Source: Desulfoscipio geothermicus DSM 3669
GTDB taxonomy: Bacteria > Bacillota > Desulfotomaculia > Desulfotomaculales > Desulfallaceae
Length of the DNA stretch: 64,000 bases
Direction: 5' to 3'
Assembly: GCF_900115975.1 (NCBI RefSeq)
Contig: NZ_FOYM01000001.1
Coordinates: 236,136-300,135, forward strand
The position numbers were made by a program, and so were the translations under genes. Below the pieces are notes generated by a model that saw only the letters and a list, made by a program, of their open reading frames with translations, searched no databases and was not told the DNA's origin. This document shows positions 51,779 through 60,701 of this stretch, piece after piece (position 1 is the stretch's first letter; every line of letters begins with the position of its first letter).

Positions 51779-54550
51779 ATGCCCGCCGGTTACCTTTGTC
51801 TGGTGTTGCACGGTCACCTGCCCTTAGTCCACCACCCCGAACAGACCGGTGTGCTGGAAGAAAGGTGGTTTTTTGAGGGGCTCACAGAATGCTATCTGCC
51901 GCTGCTTAACGTTTTTTCAGCACTTAAAACCGATCAGGTGAATTTCCGTATCACCCTTTCCCTTTCGCCCACTTTGATCACCATGTTGACGAATGAATTA
52001 TTGCAGGAACGCTATATCGAACACCTGCAAAAGTCAATCACTCTGGCCAGACTGGAACGGGAACGTCTCTCCGCCGACCCGCACTTTAAACACCTGGCCG
52101 GTTTTTATTTGGATAAACTGCTGGAAATCAAAGATATATATGAGGGTTATCAGCGCAATTTGATTTACCCCCTCAAACAGCTGCAGCAACAGGGCCATTT
52201 GGAAATCATCACCACCTGCGCCACCCACGGTTACTTGCCGCTTATGACGAGCCGGGCCAGCTGGCGCGCCCAGATCAAGACCGCCCTGGATTTGTACGCC
52301 GGGCATTTCGATCGCCGGCCCGCGGGCATTTGGTTGCCCGAATGCGGTTATGCCCCGGGACTGGATGAAATTCTTAAAGAATACGACATCACTTATTTCT
52401 TTGTGGATACCCACGGCATCGCCAACAGCCGCCCCGCGCCGGTTTACGGCATTTTTGCCCCGGTGTGCACCGGTGCCGGCGTGGCCGCCTTCGGACGCGA
52501 CCCCGAATCTTCCCGGCAGGTGTGGGACAGGCAGGGCGGTTACCCTGGCGACCCGTATTACCGGGAATTTTACCGTGATATCGGCTACGACCTGGATATT
52601 GATTACATCGGGCCATTTCTTCCCGGCGGTCACCTCCGGGTGGACACGGGGTTCAAATATCACCGTATTACGGGCAACGGGCCGCATAAAGAACCCTACC
52701 TCCCCGGCGCGGCCCGTGAAAGGGCGGCCCGGCACGCCGGAGATTTTTGCCGCCGGCGCCTGGCGCAGCTGGAGCGGGCGGCCCGGGTAATTAACCGCCG
52801 CCCGCTGGCGGTGGCCCCGTATGACGCCGAATTGTTCGGTCACTGGTGGTTTGAAGGACCCTGGTGGTTGAATTACCTGTGCCGGGAAGTAGCCGCCACC
52901 GAATCCCTGGCCATGGTCACTCCCACGGAATACCTGCAGGAATATCCGGAAAACCAGGCCGCGGACCTGGCCATGTGCAGTTGGGGCGCCGGGGGCTATA
53001 ATGAATACTGGCTGAACCCCTCAAACGACTGGATTTACAAACACCTGCACCGGGCCGAAGACAGGATGTCCGCACTGGCCGACGAATACCCGCAGGCCGG
53101 TGAACCGGAGAAAAGATGTCTCAACCAGGCCGCCAGGGAACTGCTGCTGGCCCAGAGCAGCGACTGGCCGTTCATTATTCATTCGGGCACTGCGGTGGAT
53201 TACGCCGTCCGGCGTTTCAAAAACCATATCGGGCGGTTTAATATCCTGGCGGATATGCTGGCAAACCACAGCATTCACGAAGGAACGTTGCACGATATTG
53301 AATCGCGCTCCAGATTCCTGCCGGACATTGACTATCGTATCTACCGCAGCAGCGGGCCGGCCAAACGCCCCGCCTGCGCACGCAACAGCTATCGCATTCT
53401 GATGCTTTCCTGGGAATACCCGCCCAAAACGGTGGGCGGTCTGGCCAGACATGTGCACGACCTCTCCTGCGCCCTGGTCGCGGCGGGTGATGAAGTGCAT
53501 GTCATTACCTGCCCCGCAGCGGGAAAGGATATTTTCAGCCTGGACCAGGGAGTATATGTGCACAGAATTCACCGGGAACTGCTGACCGCCGAAAACTTTA
53601 TGGAGTGGATCAACCAACTAAATGACGGAATGGTGCAGGCAGCGGACCGCTTGGTCGAAGTTTTCGGTTCCTTTGACCTGGTGCACGCCCACGACTGGCT
53701 GGTGGGCACCGCCGCGGGGGAAATAAGCGACCGGCTGCGCCTGCCGCTGGTGGCCACCATCCACGCCACCGAACACGGGCGCAACCGGGGTTTGCACAAC
53801 GACCTCCAAAGGCACATCCACAGCCTGGAAACGGAACTGGCCCGGCGCGCCACCATGATTATCGGCTGCAGCGGTTATATGGGGCGCGAAATTGCCCGGC
53901 TGTTCAACCAACCGGCGGATAAACTAAGGGTGATCCCCAACGGCGTGGAAGCGGAAAGCATCCTCAGCGCCCCGAACAAGCCGGCGACGAAGGACGACAG
54001 CAACCGGAATATTGTGTTTCTGGGGCGGCTGGTGCCTGAAAAAGGGGTACAGGTGCTGATTAAAGCGCTGCCGCAAATACAGCAAACGGTGGGCCCGGTA
54101 AAATTGCTGATCGCCGGCAAGGGCCCCTATCAACCGGAACTGGAAAGCCTGGCGGAAGGACTCGGGGTGGCGGGGCAGGTGGATTTCGTCGGTTTTGTAA
54201 ACGACGACGCCAGGAACCGGCTGCTCTGCGAAGCCACGGTGGCCGTTTTCCCCAGCCTGTACGAGCCTTTCGGCATTGTGGCCCTGGAAGCCATGGCCGC
54301 CGGCGTGCCTCTGGTGGTCTCGGACACCGGGGGACTGAGGGATGTTATTGAACATGGTGTGGACGGTTACCTGACCCCGCCGGGCGATGCGCACATGCTG
54401 GCCCGCTACGTGTCGGAATTGATAAAGAACCCCGAACTGGCCCAACATTTCGCCCGGCGGGCCCGCCGGAACGTGGTAACCAAGTTTAACTGGCGGCAGA
54501 TTGCCTCCGCCACACTGGAAGTCTACGCCGAGGCGATCAACAGGACTTAA
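51779..54550 (+). CDS. GH57 branching-enzyme-like domain fused to GT4 glycogen-synthase-like domain
   Basis: 923 residues in two enzymes. Residues 1 to about 525 form a GH57/DUF1957 unit like 1,4-alpha-glucan branching enzyme: YLCLVLHGHLPLVHHPE, nucleophile Glu in GIWLPECGYAPGLDEIL (about 188) and Asp in VAPYDAELFGHWWFEGPWW (about 348). Residues from about 540 form a GT4 glycosyltransferase: LMLSWEYPPKTVGGLARHVHDLS, VHAHDWLVG, VFLGRLVPEKGVQVLI, and EPFGIVALEAMAAGVPLVVSD (about 829). One polypeptide could therefore elongate and branch alpha-glucan. Ribosome site AAAGGGGGG before ATG 51779. Ordinary glgA/glgB/glgC are not seen. Confidence 0.93.
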   Translation: MPAGYLCLVLHGHLPLVHHPEQTGVLEERWFFEGLTECYLPLLNVFSALKTDQVNFRITLSLSPTLITMLTNELLQERYIEHLQKSITLARLERERLSADPHFKHLAGFYLDKLLEIKDIYEGYQRNLIYPLKQLQQQGHLEIITTCATHGYLPLMTSRASWRAQIKTALDLYAGHFDRRPAGIWLPECGYAPGLDEILKEYDITYFFVDTHGIANSRPAPVYGIFAPVCTGAGVAAFGRDPESSRQVWDRQGGYPGDPYYREFYRDIGYDLDIDYIGPFLPGGHLRVDTGFKYHRITGNGPHKEPYLPGAARERAARHAGDFCRRRLAQLERAARVINRRPLAVAPYDAELFGHWWFEGPWWLNYLCREVAATESLAMVTPTEYLQEYPENQAADLAMCSWGAGGYNEYWLNPSNDWIYKHLHRAEDRMSALADEYPQAGEPEKRCLNQAARELLLAQSSDWPFIIHSGTAVDYAVRRFKNHIGRFNILADMLANHSIHEGTLHDIESRSRFLPDIDYRIYRSSGPAKRPACARNSYRILMLSWEYPPKTVGGLARHVHDLSCALVAAGDEVHVITCPAAGKDIFSLDQGVYVHRIHRELLTAENFMEWINQLNDGMVQAADRLVEVFGSFDLVHAHDWLVGTAAGEISDRLRLPLVATIHATEHGRNRGLHNDLQRHIHSLETELARRATMIIGCSGYMGREIARLFNQPADKLRVIPNGVEAESILSAPNKPATKDDSNRNIVFLGRLVPEKGVQVLIKALPQIQQTVGPVKLLIAGKGPYQPELESLAEGLGVAGQVDFVGFVNDDARNRLLCEATVAVFPSLYEPFGIVALEAMAAGVPLVVSDTGGLRDVIEHGVDGYLTPPGDAHMLARYVSELIKNPELAQHFARRARRNVVTKFNWRQIASATLEVYAEAINRT

Positions 54551-54555
54551 AGAGG

Positions 54556-54702
54556 ATGTTCGAAAAGTCCGCGCAAGATCCACGTCGAATTTCTGCGTTG
54601 GCTCGGCTTTTGCGGTGCTCACGTATTATGTATACGCTCCGCTCCTCAAGACCTTCGCCGCCTTGAACTTCTCGTGTCTCTCGTGTTCCTTTTCGAACAC
54701 TC
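54556..54702. repeat. MITE-like element with terminal inverted repeats
   Basis: A 147-bp stretch starts with GTTCGAAAAG (54558-54567) and ends with its complement CTTTTCGAAC (54689-54698). The inside (CGCTCCGCTCCTCAAGACC, GTATTATGTATACG) is unrelated to neighbouring genes. I recall similar pieces repeated in other Firmicute genomes, but only one copy is in this window. It lies directly after the GH57-GT4 stop codon. Confidence 0.5.
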
Positions 54703-54732
54703 ACTTAAACTAATCAATTTGCGTTAATTGTA

Positions 54733-57700
54733 CTATTTGCCGGACAACCCTTTTTTCAATGCCGGCAGCTTTAATTTCTCTTTTAACAAACCGGTTTTAC
54801 TTTTCAAGTCATCCAGGAGGGTATAAACCACCGGCACCACAACCAGGGTCAACAGGGTAGATGTAATTAAACCGCCGATAATGGCGTGAGCCATGGGTGC
54901 CCTGGTTTCCGCCCCTTTCCCCAGTGCAAGGGCCAGCGGGACCATACTTAAAATCATGGCCGAGGTGGTCATGATAATGGGGCGCAGCCTGGTGAGAGCC
55001 GCTTTTTGCAGAGCCTCGTTCCGCTCTGTGCCTCTGGCGCGTTCTTGCTTGGTAAAGTCAATCAGCAAGATAGCATTTTTGGTTACCAGCCCCATAAGCA
55101 TGATAATTCCTATCATGGACATGATACTTAAATCACTGCCTATAATCAGCAGCGAGAAAATGGCCCCCACTATCGCCATGGGCAGTGCAAGCATAATGGA
55201 GAAGGGGTCAATATAGCTCTCAAACTGCGCTGCCAGGATGAAGAAGATAAACATCACTCCGGTAAAAAGCGCCAACCCCATGGTGCTAAAAGTATCTTCC
55301 ATTCTTTCGGATTCACCTCCGGCATATATGCGGTAGCCATCGGGAACCTCCAACTCTTTATTAATTCGCTCCATAAACTTTTTGTTGAACTCTCCCAGAG
55401 ATATCCCTTCCAGGTTGGCCCCCAACTGTATTTCTTTACTGCGGTCAAAACGCTTGATCACGCTGGGCGCGGTACTGAACACCGTTTCGGTAACCTGGCT
55501 TAAGGGAACCATTACAGAATTGCCATTTTCATCCTGGTAAGAGCTCATTATATAGATTTGGTTTAAATCAGTTAAATTTTTCCGCTGTTCTTCTTTTAAA
55601 ACAACCCTTACATCAAAGCGGTCATCCTCTTCCTCAAATTGGCTGACCACCACCCCGTTGAACAAGGTACGCAAGGTGTCCGCCACCTGGGCTGTGGAAA
55701 CGCCCAAATCTGCAGCCACATCCTGTTTAATATTCAGGCTGACTTCCGGCTTCCCCGGTTTATAACTGCTGCTAACATCCACTGCGCCGGGTATGCTTTC
55801 CATAATCCGCATAGCTTCTTCCGCCATGGGTATCAACTTTTCCATATCATCGCCCAGCAGGCTGAGTTGCACGGGTTTTCCCTCATCCAAACCCGCCTGT
55901 TCATTAATATATACCCGGGCGCCGGGTATATTATTTACTTTTCGCCTCATATCAGCAACTATTTCACTCTGGCTTCTTTTACGGTCATATTTATCCACCA
56001 GCTTTACATATATACCCACGCTGTCGGATTCTACGGTTGAGTATGTTTTTATCACTTCCGGGTAACTGCTGATCATTTGCTCCAGCTTACTTGCTATTTC
56101 ACCCGCCGCCTCCAGGGTTAGCCCGGCATCCAAATCAGCAGACACCCTGAATTCACCATAATCTCCCGAAGGCACGAAAGTGGACCCCAAAAAAGGAATC
56201 AACATAATGCTACCCACAAATAACAGCACGGCAACGGCCAATGTTTTAAGACGGTTTCTCAGAACCACCTTGAGTAATCGGGAGTAGTTGACACTCAAAC
56301 CGTCGAATTTGCGGTTGAACCAGAGTAAAAATTTGCCGAGAGGCCCTCTAGGAACATCTTCCTCGTCTTTCAGATACCGGGAGGAAAACAGGGGCACCAG
56401 CGTAAATGAAACCAGCAGCGAAACAAGAACAGCACAAACCGCAGTAATGCCGAACTGCTTGAAAAACTGGCCCACTATTCCGGTCATCATGCCCACGGGC
56501 AAAAACACCGCGACAACGGTAAAGGTGGTGGCCATCACTGCCAACCCTATCTCAGCCGCACCCTCCTTTGCCGCCGCAAAGGAGCTTTTACCCATACGCT
56601 TGTGCCGCACAATGTTTTCAATGACGACAATGGAATCATCTATCAACAAGCCGATAGATAAAGACAGGGCCATCAGTGACATGAAATTAAGTGTAAAACC
56701 AAGTATTTTCATGGCAAAAAAAGTGGTAATAATGGAGGTGGGGATGGCCAGTGCGCCGATCATGGTGCTGCGCCAATCGCGCAGAAATATAAATACGGTA
56801 ACAACAGCCAATATGGCGCCCTCAATAAGAGTGCGCACCACGTCGTTTACCGAATCTCTGATATATACCGAGTTATCGGCAACTATTTCCAGGTTGACGC
56901 CGGGAGGAAGATTGCCTTGAATATTTTCCACTACTTCTTTAATTTTTTCTGCAACTTCCACCGTGTTGGTACCTGATTGTTTAACCACATCAATGCCAAT
57001 GGCCGGTTTGCCCTGGTAACGGGAAATACTGTCCCTTTCCTCCACCCCGTCCACCACGGAGGCTATGTCTTTAACGTAAAGCTGCACACCGTTGCGCCGG
57101 GCTACAGGCAGATCGGCAAAATCTTCTGCTTTTTTTGTTTCACCCGCGGTGCGAATAGTTATCTCCCGGTTGTTGCCGCTTAATTTCCCCCCGGGAACTT
57201 CCATGTTTTCACTGCGCAAACTGCTTACCACTTCATACGGCGTGAGATGATAAGCGGCCAGCTTTTCCTTATCCAGGTAGATTTTTATTTCCCTTTCCTC
57301 TGCACCGTAAATATTTATGTCCCCTACACCGTTTATGGTTTCCAGCGCGTTTTTTATCTCGTCATCAACGATGGTGGTCAGTTCTCTTAGAGATGTGGCA
57401 CCGGTAACGGCCAGGGACACAATGGGTGCTGCCGAGGGGTCAAACCTGGAAATAACAGGTTCTTCAATGTCCAGCGGTAATTCCCCTCTGATTGTGCCCA
57501 GTTTATCCCGCACATCCTGGGCAGCCACATCCGGCGGCGTTTGCAGCGTAAACTCCGCCACCACAGTGACAACCCCTTCCTGCACAGTGGTATATATATG
57601 CTTGACCCCCGAGATTTGCCCGATAGCTTCCTCTAACTTCAAAGCAACCTTGGTTTCCATCTGTTCGGGAGATGCTCCCGCTTGAACCACTGTTACAGCC

Positions 57701-57834
57701 ACATAGGGGAATTCCACTTCCGGGTAATCGTTAATATTCAAGTCCAAATAACTAATCAGTCCCAGAAGCACCAAAGCCAAAATGGTTACCGTGGCAAAGA
57801 CCGGCCTTTTTAAACTTATGTTGGTCAAAAACAT
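54733..57834 (-). CDS. RND-family efflux transporter (AcrB/HAE1 type)
   Basis: 1033 residues, full length. Proton-driven pump for hydrophobic drugs or lipids. Typical AcrB features: N-terminal LKRPVFATVTILALVLLGLISY, two large extracytoplasmic loops, and the TM4 pair in SIGLLIDDSIVVIENIVRHKR that relays protons; later MIGIIMLMGLVTKNAILLIDF and LRPIIMTTSAMILSMVPLAL. RND pumps are less common in Gram-positive bacteria and lack an outer-membrane partner there, so export ends outside the single membrane. Third gene of tetR-MFP-RND, 3 bp after the adaptor. Confidence 0.95.
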   Translation of the reverse strand: MFLTNISLKRPVFATVTILALVLLGLISYLDLNINDYPEVEFPYVAVTVVQAGASPEQMETKVALKLEEAIGQISGVKHIYTTVQEGVVTVVAEFTLQTPPDVAAQDVRDKLGTIRGELPLDIEEPVISRFDPSAAPIVSLAVTGATSLRELTTIVDDEIKNALETINGVGDINIYGAEEREIKIYLDKEKLAAYHLTPYEVVSSLRSENMEVPGGKLSGNNREITIRTAGETKKAEDFADLPVARRNGVQLYVKDIASVVDGVEERDSISRYQGKPAIGIDVVKQSGTNTVEVAEKIKEVVENIQGNLPPGVNLEIVADNSVYIRDSVNDVVRTLIEGAILAVVTVFIFLRDWRSTMIGALAIPTSIITTFFAMKILGFTLNFMSLMALSLSIGLLIDDSIVVIENIVRHKRMGKSSFAAAKEGAAEIGLAVMATTFTVVAVFLPVGMMTGIVGQFFKQFGITAVCAVLVSLLVSFTLVPLFSSRYLKDEEDVPRGPLGKFLLWFNRKFDGLSVNYSRLLKVVLRNRLKTLAVAVLLFVGSIMLIPFLGSTFVPSGDYGEFRVSADLDAGLTLEAAGEIASKLEQMISSYPEVIKTYSTVESDSVGIYVKLVDKYDRKRSQSEIVADMRRKVNNIPGARVYINEQAGLDEGKPVQLSLLGDDMEKLIPMAEEAMRIMESIPGAVDVSSSYKPGKPEVSLNIKQDVAADLGVSTAQVADTLRTLFNGVVVSQFEEEDDRFDVRVVLKEEQRKNLTDLNQIYIMSSYQDENGNSVMVPLSQVTETVFSTAPSVIKRFDRSKEIQLGANLEGISLGEFNKKFMERINKELEVPDGYRIYAGGESERMEDTFSTMGLALFTGVMFIFFILAAQFESYIDPFSIMLALPMAIVGAIFSLLIIGSDLSIMSMIGIIMLMGLVTKNAILLIDFTKQERARGTERNEALQKAALTRLRPIIMTTSAMILSMVPLALALGKGAETRAPMAHAIIGGLITSTLLTLVVVPVVYTLLDDLKSKTGLLKEKLKLPALKKGLSGK

Positions 57835-57837
57835 AGC

Positions 57838-58941
57838 CTAGCCCTCCCGCTCCCGGGTGATTTTTATCTTATCCCCGTCTTTCAGCTTATTGACATTGGT
57901 TACTACCACCCGTTGTCCTTCGGCAAGGCCGGACTTGATTTCAACAAATTGTCCAATTAACTGGCCAATTTCCACCTGCCGGCGCTTAACTTGTTCACCG
58001 TCTACCAGGAACACAAAAAACATGCCTTGTTTACCGGTCAGCGCCGCCCTGGGCACCGCCGGCACTTTTTTCGATTCTCCTGTTTTCAAAAGCACTTTGA
58101 CAAACATGCCGGGCTTTAACAGATGCTCTTCATTATCCACTTTAATTTTCGTTTCAAATACCCGGGCGGCTTTATTTACAGAGGGGTTCATAACGGACAC
58201 CGCGCCTTTGAATTTGCGGTCGCCGTAAGCGTCCACCGTCACTTCGGCCGGCAAACCCGGCTTAACGTGCGCCATCTGTTCTTGCTCGATATTTACCACA
58301 GCATACACGTAAGACATGTCTTCCACCATCATTAAAGGAGTCCCCGCTGCTATCACCTGACCGGTGGTGACATTTCGGTTTGCCACAAATCCATTGATAG
58401 GCGAAGTAACAGTGGTGCTGTTTAAAGATTCCCGGGCATTGGCCACCGCGGCAGATGCTGCTTCAGCGTCTGCTTCGGCCAATTTTAATGCGGTTTGAAC
58501 GTCATCAAAATCCTTTTGGGCGATCGCGCCTTCATGGTATAACTGTTCCATGCGCTCATAATTTATTTTAGTGGTATGTAAGTTTGCTTCCGCTTTCTTT
58601 AAAGCTGCAAGAGCGTTAGTCAAACCATTTTTGTGCTCAGTATTTTCCAGCAGCACCAGCGGCTGACCGGCTTTAACAAAATCGCCGTTTTCCACCATCA
58701 CTTTACTTACTTTGCCGGGTATTTTGGCGCTGATAATGGCTTCATCCTTGGCCTCAACAGTTCCGGTCAGGGCCAGAGTGTTCTCTTTAGTCACCTTCGC
58801 CACTTCCGCAGCCAATACTGTATGCACATATTGTTCCGGCTGTTGTACCGGTTTGCTTTTACTCCATATGGTCCCTTTGAATAAACCCAATGCCAATATG
58901 GCAACCAGCGGAATTAACAAAAATTTAAATTTGCTGTTCAT
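57838..58941 (-). CDS. RND efflux adaptor (membrane-fusion protein)
   Basis: 367 residues. An N-terminal signal anchor (FLLIPLVAILALGLF) without a lipobox Cys. A split lipoyl domain is seen (VEAKDEAIISAKIPGKVSKVMVENGDFVKAGQPLVLLE and TSPINGFVANRNVTTGQVI), with an alpha-helical hairpin between (ALKKAEANLHTTKINYERMEQLYHEGAIAQKDFDD), then beta-barrel and membrane-proximal domains. It links the RND pump to its extracellular environment. 3 bp from its neighbours on both sides. Confidence 0.93.
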   Translation of the reverse strand: MNSKFKFLLIPLVAILALGLFKGTIWSKSKPVQQPEQYVHTVLAAEVAKVTKENTLALTGTVEAKDEAIISAKIPGKVSKVMVENGDFVKAGQPLVLLENTEHKNGLTNALAALKKAEANLHTTKINYERMEQLYHEGAIAQKDFDDVQTALKLAEADAEAASAAVANARESLNSTTVTSPINGFVANRNVTTGQVIAAGTPLMMVEDMSYVYAVVNIEQEQMAHVKPGLPAEVTVDAYGDRKFKGAVSVMNPSVNKAARVFETKIKVDNEEHLLKPGMFVKVLLKTGESKKVPAVPRAALTGKQGMFFVFLVDGEQVKRRQVEIGQLIGQFVEIKSGLAEGQRVVVTNVNKLKDGDKIKITREREG

Positions 58942-58944
58942 TCT

Positions 58945-59517
58945 TTACCCCTCGTTCCCTGGCTGGTAATTTTTGGCCAATATGCCGCGCAAAATAATAC
59001 TTTTTATATCTTCCCTGGCTTTTTTAAAAGTTAAATTGTTCTCAGTCAAAAAATCGGTTTCAAGTAACCCCTCTATGGATTTGTGCATTACCAGGTCAAT
59101 AACTGCCGGGTGAATATCCGGTTTAATATCTCCCTTTTCAATGCCATGCATTAACAATTTTCTTACCTGCTCGCGGTGAAACTGCATTTTATCCTGGATT
59201 TTAACCCATTCCTCGGGAAAAAACCGCCGTAATTCAGTCACCATCCAATCAGGTGGTTCCTCCCTTTCCATACTGATTATCGCCTCCAGCTTTTCCAGCC
59301 AATCACCTTCTTTTTGCATAATTTGCATCACATAATCTTGTTTCCTTTTTAAAGCATTGTCTACCACCTCACTGATAAGTTGCCTTTTGCTGTCAAAATA
59401 CTTGTATATAGTCTTTTTGCTGATACCTAAATTGGAAGCGATATCATTGACGGTAAATCTCCTGAAGCCAAATTTTAATATTTGCATATCAGCCTCTTGT
59501 ATTATGCGTTCTTTCAA
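58945..59517 (-). CDS. TetR/AcrR-family regulator of the RND operon
   Basis: 191 residues. N-terminal helix-turn-helix: ILKFGFRRFTVNDIASNLGISKKTIYKYFDSKRQLISEVV. The C-terminal ligand domain is variable, as usual. First gene of the operon with the adaptor and pump, 3 bp upstream of the adaptor; likely a local repressor. I chose the TTG at 59517, 7-8 nt behind GAGGGAGG; the longer frame to 59598 passes through that ribosome site and the probable operator. Confidence 0.9.
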   Translation of the reverse strand: MKERIIQEADMQILKFGFRRFTVNDIASNLGISKKTIYKYFDSKRQLISEVVDNALKRKQDYVMQIMQKEGDWLEKLEAIISMEREEPPDWMVTELRRFFPEEWVKIQDKMQFHREQVRKLLMHGIEKGDIKPDIHPAVIDLVMHKSIEGLLETDFLTENNLTFKKAREDIKSIILRGILAKNYQPGNEG

Positions 59518-59571
59518 AAGCTTAACCTCCCTCAAGAAACTAATATGTTTTCCTTGGTTTCCATAATTAAG

Positions 59572-59583
59572 TTTACTGGTAAA
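59572..59583. promoter_or_regulatory. Candidate TetR operator of the RND operon
   Basis: TTTACTGGTAAA, two 5-bp arms around TG, lies about 55 bp upstream of the tetR start. It is a plausible self-repression site; only one copy is seen. Confidence 0.4.
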
Positions 59584-59598
59584 GTTGCCACAGGTCAA

Positions 59599-60092
59599 GA
59601 AAATATTATCCTTTAATCAAAGATTTCTTCCATTAACTTGAACAGGAGGTGTTTCTTTTTCTTGTGGTTAGTACTTGTGGTAACCGTGATTGCCGCCGTG
59701 GTGGTAGTCGTGCTGCTTGCGGTAAAAAAATAAGTTTGCACTCCCATTTATAAGCACCACTTATAAATCACATCATTACTTGATATTTCCATTCGGCCCT
59801 TAATGATGATATGTTTTAACTATAGCTATAGTTTGCTTCCTGGGGAGTTTAGGAGGTAATTTTAGTGTCACAAGAAACAATATTTAATTCAAGAAAATAA
59901 ATTGCCAGGGGTTCGGTATAAGGCCTCGGATTGACCTGTGTTGCCAGGCCAGGGCTTCAGGCATGGCCGAAAGGAACTTTTTACACCAAGTCTAAGAATA
60001 TTATCAAAAAGTTTGGGAATATAACTTTTATCCCAATAGTTATAGAATTATTGTTAATAATTTGGCCAATGTGCGTAAAGGAGGCATTTCTG
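59599..60092. other. Intergenic region with palindromes and very short ORFs
   Basis: No ordinary gene. It holds: a possible 23-codon hydrophobic ORF (TTG 59662, WLVLVVTVIAAVVVVVLLAVKK, AGGAGG 12 nt upstream); an inverted repeat ATTTATAAG-N5-CTTATAAAT (59746-59768); a perfect 16-bp palindrome AACTATAGCTATAGTT (59818-59833); and an 11-codon ORF MSQETIFNSRK (GTG 59866) with a strong AGGAGG. The ORF ends abruptly and may be the start of a lost gene. From 59,900 to 60,060 the sequence resembles nothing I know. Confidence 0.45.
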
Positions 60093-60488
60093 ATGGGCAA
60101 ACTGAAAGTTCTTTTCCATTTAAACGAACCTGAAAAGTGGCAAGGGACATTTTCAAGCATCATTAATTTTGTTAAAGATGTAGGACAAGAGAATGCGGAT
60201 ATTGAGGTTGTGGCTAACGGCGCTGCGGTTTCTGCTTTTAGTGAAAAATGCCGAATCGCAGGAGGTTCAGGGGAAACTTCAACGAGTTGTGGAAAAGCAA
60301 CTGGAGAACTATATGAAGAAATGAATAAATTAGCCCAAATGGGAATAAGATTTGTTGCCTGCCGAAACGCTCTTAGGATGCATTCCTTAGATGAAAACAT
60401 GCTACCCCCTTTTATTACGGTAGTTCCGGCGGGTATAACAGAGATTGCCAAAAAGCAAGCTGAAGGATACGCGTATATCAAAACCTAA
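60093..60488 (+). CDS. DsrE-family protein
   Basis: 131 residues. MGKLKVLFHLNEPEKWQGTFSSIINFVKD, then ADIEVVANGAAVSAF and ELYEEMNKLAQMGIRFVACRNALRMHSL match the DsrE/F fold, including the Cys region (FVACRNAL) used by sulphur-carrier members. DsrE-like proteins take part in sulphur relay or unknown tasks. Two more cysteines are in EKCRIAGG and STSCGKA. ATG 60093 with AAAGGAGG upstream. It is AT-rich compared with the core genes and may share regulation with the YeiH gene, since a CTTATAAAT element occurs upstream of both. Confidence 0.82.
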   Translation: MGKLKVLFHLNEPEKWQGTFSSIINFVKDVGQENADIEVVANGAAVSAFSEKCRIAGGSGETSTSCGKATGELYEEMNKLAQMGIRFVACRNALRMHSLDENMLPPFITVVPAGITEIAKKQAEGYAYIKT

Positions 60489-60598
60489 GCGCAAAGAAAC
60501 AGTTGAAAATTACTCAAGCGACCTCCGCTGCTGTAACATTCACCTCTTGGATGAATGCTACAGCTAATCCACGCAAAGTCAACTCCTAAACTTAAAGC

Positions 60599-60624
60599 TT
60601 CCGCCTAAAGACGGAGGTTTTAGA
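60599..60624 (+). terminator. Possible terminator of the DsrE gene
   Basis: CTTCCG and CGGAGG pair across CCTAAAGA, followed by TTTTAG. The region 60489-60701 holds nothing else I can name; the sequence around 60,520-60,620 resembles insertion-sequence ends but no transposase is present. Confidence 0.4.
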
Positions 60625-60701
60625 CCTGGCGCTTGGCAAATAACGACGCCATATGGTATGAAATCTCGGATATGTTTACTAATTAGGAGGTGCAAAAGTC
60701 A

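Noticed and set aside
59664..59756. GTG frame giving a Cys-rich peptide (CGNRDCRRGGSRAACGKK)
   Set aside because: It overlaps the hydrophobic 23-codon frame, the ribosome site is 14 nt away, and no maturation genes for a Cys-rich peptide are near.
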